From: Talinum fruticosum
Lineage: Eukaryota; Streptophyta; Magnoliopsida; Caryophyllales; Talinaceae
Assembly (NCBI GenBank): GCA_021018815.1
Contig: JAITYX010000017.1
Span: 2,108,001 to 2,172,000, forward strand
DNA: 64,000 nucleotides
Direction: 5' to 3'
Position 1 is the first letter of the stretch, and each line of letters opens with the position of its first letter. The notes below the pieces were generated by a model that was not told the DNA's origin, did not search any database, and saw only the letters and a program-made list of their open reading frames with translations. Made by a program: the position numbers and the translations under genes. Shown piece by piece: positions 60,101-64,000 of the stretch.

Positions 60101-62515
60101 CCAGATGATATCAAGAGAAGATTGGACATTGGGGATGCATCAATAGAGAATGAACTTGTTGCAGCAAGGATTGATTGTTGGACAGAGGAAAGTTCTATTC
60201 CACAGGCCTGTGTCATGCAGAGTTTTGGGCGTGGTGGAGAAGTGGAGCCACGTATTGCTTCAATTCTGTTTGAAAATGCAATTTGTTCTTCTGAGTTTTC
60301 TCCGGAGTCACTTTCGTGCCTGCCAGATGAGTTATGGCAGGTGCCGCAAAGAGAGCTAGAATGTAGAAAAGATATTAGAGATCTTTGCATATTTACTATT
60401 GACCCTTCCACTGCGACTGATCTTGATGATGCCCTTTCAGTTGAAAAGCTGTCTAGTGGGGTCTATAGGGTTGGGGTGCACATAGCTGATGTGTCATATT
60501 TTGTTCAACCAGATACAGCCTTGGATCTGGAGGCTCGAGCTCGATCAACAAGTGTCTACATGTTGCAACGCAAATTGCCGATGTTGCCTTCTTTGCTTTC
60601 AGAGAATTTGGGTTCACTTATTCCAGGAGTAGAAAGGCTGACATTCTCTATATTTTGGGATGTAACTGTGTCTGGGGATGTCTTAGATCGATGGGTCGGC
60701 CGCACGGTGATTAGATCATGTTGCAAGCTGTCATACGAGCATGCACAGGACATAATTGAGGGCAGGACCAATGTGGACAGTTTGAACGCTGATGGAAATG
60801 ACTTCCCTCGGTTGTATGGTCATTTTGATTGGCATTATGTTTTCGAGTCTGTGAGAAGTCTTCATAATATTTCCAAAGCTTTGAAGGAAAAAAGATTCAA
60901 TGATGGGGCTCTAAGGCTTGAAAATGCCAAGGTCGTCTTCTTATTAGATGAGTTTGGAGTTCCATATGATAGCATGCTTTGTGAAAGGAAAGAATCTAAT
61001 TTCCTTGTGGAAGAGTTTATGCTTTTGGCAAATCGAACAGCTGCAGAGATCACAACTAGAGCTTTTCCAGACAGTGCCTTGTTGCGGAGACATCCGGAAC
61101 CTAACATGAGAAAGCTGAGAGAGCTTGAATCATTTTGCAGTAAGCATGGATTGGAATTGGATACTACTTCATCTGGTAGCATTCATCGATCACTAGAGAA
61201 GATTAAGGAGAAGCTAAAGGATGATTCAGTTTTGTATGACATACTTATCAATTATGCGACCAAGCCGATGCAGTTGGCCAAGTATTTTTGCACTGGAGAT
61301 CTAACTGTGGGAGAGGATGACTGGGGACATTATGCTCTGGCTGTTCCTCTCTACACACATTTCACTTCACCACTGCGCCGATATCCTGACATAATGGTAC
61401 ATCGGACATTAACTGCTGCTTTAGAGGCTGAGCAGACTTATTTGAAACGTCAAAGCAAAGGCAACAAAGAAATTCACGGAGGGAACGGCAGATGCTTCAG
61501 TGGGATGAATTTTGACAAGCTTTCTGCCAAATCTGTGGAAGGACAGAAAGCACTGACATCTGCAGCTATGAAGCATAGGTTGCCAGGCACAGAGGTGCTG
61601 TCAGATGTGGCTTGCTACTGTAACCAGAAAAAGTTGGCAAGTAGGAATGTCAAGGATGCTGTCGATAAACTTTATATGTGGGTGTTGCTAAAGAATAAGC
61701 AGGTATGTCTAGTAGGAATGGCCATGTTTGTTTAATGCTTGGTATGACTTGTGATATGGTGGAGATGTTATATTATTGGACTGGTAGTTTCTTCTTCCCA
61801 AGATATATGACATGCACTTCCTCAGTAGAATAAAAACTCAAGCATTAAGTGAAGGCTCTGACATTACTGCTCGAGAAAAATTGATAATTTATTTTCGAAT
61901 AGCCTAAAGTATAACTTGACAATTATTTTTTGACAGAGTGAATATTTTCTATGACATTGCTAATAGAACTTGGTCTGTCATTTTTTATTTGCAGATTTTG
62001 TTTTCAGAAGCAAGAGTTTTGGGTATAGGCCCAAGGTTTATGTCCATATATGTCCAGAAGCTGGCGGTATGTGCTTGTTCAAACTTTTTTCCTGCAATAA
62101 GAGATTCAAATGTTTTCTCTTTCTTACTTCCGCATCCTTTTGATAGATGGAGAGACGCATACATTACGATGATGTTGAGGGTTTGATTGTGGAATGGCTT
62201 GAGGCTACATCCACACTTGTGCTCAGCTATATACCCAGTAAGCGCTCTCAACGGAGACTTAACGCTGGCAAATACAAGCCATTGGAAGAAGTTGCCTTTG
62301 TCAATAGTCCTTGCAACTTAGGACCAGAAGGTGGTAGTTTGCAAAACGCGGATTCTAGCATCTCAGACCGGTCTGATCTCGAGATTGTTCCAGCCGTTTT
62401 CCCACTCACTATTCGAGTCCTTTCCACGATTCCTGTTGCCCTGCATGCTATTGGTGGTGATAATGGGCCACTGGATATTGCTGCAAGGCTTTATGTGAGC
62501 TCTTATTTCAAGTAA
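57164..62515 (+). CDS. SOV: DIS3L2-type RNB exoribonuclease (SUPPRESSOR OF VARICOSE)
   Basis: This is a 3'-5' exoribonuclease of the RNase II/R family, acting in exosome-independent cytoplasmic mRNA decay (Arabidopsis At1g77680). Exons are 57164-57287, 58441-58784, 58880-58933, 59025-59093, 59468-61702, 61995-62066 and 62147-62515. They total 3267 nt or 1088 residues (Arabidopsis about 1055). A basic N-terminus (KKKKRRSRRSK) precedes two cold-shock-like RNA-binding domains (FDPHWSLDAVKEALERGEVF near 148; TGRVVAIIEPSTRRNSVVGF near 325). The RNB domain starts near residue 500 and carries the catalytic Asp cluster in IDPSTATDLDDALSVE, GVHIADVSYFV and, near 828, FTSPLRRYPDIMVHR. An S1-like C-terminal part follows. 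No PIN domain is present, which separates it from RRP44/DIS3. All seven exons are in phase without any frameshift. Confidence 0.94.
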
Positions 62516-63600
62516 TATTTCCGGGTTATCATCCTGAACTTCTAAAAGCCTGAGCTTCCCTGGGCAATACCAGGGCTCGGTTTGTAGATAATGAAAGTCG
62601 GTGTATAGTCTAGAAAGGAAAAAAAAGAAAAGAAAAAACCTGCATAATGCGTTGGTTTGAAGCGGTTGGTGTCTTTCTGAGCCTGAACATCCCCGTGTGA
62701 GGTGTGAATGAGAAGAAGGGTAAATGCTGTGGCTGTTGTTGAGGTAGCTGAAGCTCCTTGTACAGGGAAAAGCCTTGTTTTTTTAATTTATGATGGGCCG
62801 ATTTTCCTGAGCTGTGGTGGCATAGTCTAGTTTTTACCCTCTCCTATTGCCTCACAGATTTCTTTTATGTTCTTTATTTGTTTTTTAATGGATGCAGCCC
62901 AAATGTCTTTTAAAATTTTGGGCAGCATTTTGAGTTTGAAGTTTATTAATAATAAGATGAAGCAGCTATGACTCTTTAGGAAACTCACTGCTCTGATTAA
63001 TACGAATTGTGCTGTCTTGCTTGTACTCTTGTTATTCCTCGAATGTCGTTCGATCTCTCGTGTTTGGTTTGTACTTTGTAGACTGGTGTGTTTTATGGAG
63101 GAATTTAAGATCAAGTTAAAGTGCCATTGTGTATTTTAATCCTGTTTTCTGAAATGCAAGATCCAGAGCTACCTGTTCAAGTGTGTAAATGAAGGTGTAA
63201 CTGGAACTTGTAAGCCACTCTTGGGGGTATCTGAGGCTGCAACTTTCTGAAATTACCATTTGCTCTTTGGCTGTGTTTACAAGTTATAGTTGTCTTCAAC
63301 TGTAGAGATTATATCTGCTGCAATGTGTGTGTGTTTGATCCTCTTCGCAAAGCCGATATGTTAATCTGGTGCAAATTTTGTATTGCAATGTGGGAAGTGA
63401 TTCATATATCTGTGTGTGTGTGGGCGTGTGTGATCCTCTTCATCCTCTTCATAAAACCGACATGTTAATCTGGTGTAAATTTTGTAAGAGAAAATATGTT
63501 GTTTGCAAGAATAACTTGCATGCAATTGTAGAGATAAACATATATGAGAAGATAACACGTCTCACAAGTAGACTAATAACATTTTCAAAAAGAATTCTTC
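62516..63600. other. 3' flank of SOV with a local duplication
   Basis: The first part is the SOV 3' UTR. A segment containing GTGTGTTTGATCCTCTTC and ATATGTTAATCTGGTGCAAA (about 63326-63386) recurs at about 63427-63488 (GTGTGATCCTCTTC and ACATGTTAATCTGGTGTAAA), joined by GT-rich microsatellite. No gene is visible. Confidence 0.6.
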
Positions 63601-63870
63601 TACTCCCTTCGTTTTAAAAAATATGTCATTTTAACTAACTTTTTCGCTAATACTAGTCATTTTATAATTTTAATGATATATTAATTATTAATTTATCAAT
63701 TCCGTCCTTATTAATTGTCTTGTTTCTCTTATTTTTTAATTGATTTTTTTATTTCCAATTAAATATGGGAGGAAATTGGCCTTTTAATTCAAAATTTGTC
63801 ATAAATTTTGTATTGCTTTTATATTTCTGCATAATATTAAAACGACATGTATTTTGAAACGGAGGGAGTA
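63601..63870. mobile_element. Stowaway-type MITE, copy 3
   Basis: The element is flanked by TA (63601-63602 and 63869-63870), with ends CTCCCTTCGTTTTAAAA and the inverted TTTTGAAACGGAGGGAG. Its interior matches copy 1 in order (ATATTAATTATTAATTTATC, TTGTCCTTATTAATT-like). It is about 266 bp and non-coding. Confidence 0.85.
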
Positions 63871-64000
63871 GCATTTAAGGAAAAAAAAATTGAAAATTTA
63901 TTTAAAAGTATTGTATCAAATTTCTCGATAATATTTTTGGATGAATATTTTAGGAATGATTATTTAAAATACAAAAAAAATGTATGCTAAAAACTACTAT
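63871..64000. other. Window end
   Basis: AT-rich sequence with A runs; nothing recognisable in the last 130 bases. Confidence 0.5.

Overview
This is a gene-dense stretch of a flowering-plant nuclear genome, almost certainly a eudicot. Split genes with GT-AG introns are followed by AT-rich intergenic DNA, Stowaway-type MITEs, SINEs, a PIF/Harbinger-like element and plant-type telomeric repeats. Every recognised protein reads as a typical plant homologue. I see no operon, phage, CRISPR array or other prokaryotic signature, and no undescribed biological system. The interest lies in a run of recurring one-base frameshifts, a decayed duplicate gene end, and several transposon structures that can be delimited to the base.

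Layout. 0.7-7.8 kb (-): HCS1 biotin-protein ligase, nine exons, with a fold-back element, a Stowaway MITE and a LINE relic in its largest intron. 9.0-14.2 kb (+): ASHR1-type SET/MYND protein, 14 exons. 14.9-19.1 kb (-): MPS1/TTK kinase, convergent with ASHR1. 23.0-24.6 kb (+): C2H2-type zinc-finger protein. 27.7-29.7 kb (-): UFM1. 30.4-32.0 kb (-): thaumatin-like protein with a GPI-type tail. 33.5-37.4 kb: a 3.9-kb non-autonomous PIF/Harbinger-like element carrying telomere-like repeats. 38.2-38.7 kb (-): RNase H relic. 39.6-40.2 kb (-): cold-shock-domain glycine-rich zinc-knuckle protein. 41.3-41.5 kb (+): pseudogenic last exon of a fluoride exporter. 44.1-47.6 kb (+): the full FEX (double CrcB) fluoride exporter. 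48.5-50.3 kb (-): selenoprotein-K-like protein, Cys form. 50.4-56.6 kb: repeat-rich intergenic DNA with two related SINEs. 57.2-62.5 kb (+): SOV/DIS3L2 RNB exoribonuclease.

The genes do not form a pathway. They are housekeeping functions: biotinylation, histone/protein methylation, spindle checkpoint, ufmylation, RNA decay, RNA chaperoning, ER membrane and fluoride efflux. From memory, MPS1, UFM1, a thaumatin-like gene and SOV are also close neighbours on Arabidopsis chromosome 1 (about At1g77680-At1g77720), which suggests conserved microsynteny.

Four genes (MPS1, UFM1, the cold-shock protein and FEX) each have conserved domains split between two frames by the apparent loss of one base, usually in a homopolymer run. 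This points to uncorrected long-read consensus errors more than to real gene death, although FEX, with two firm and one probable shift, could be a pseudogene. The other genes read cleanly through every exon. All exon boundaries were derived by hand from splice sites, reading phase and remembered homologue sequences. No database search was run.
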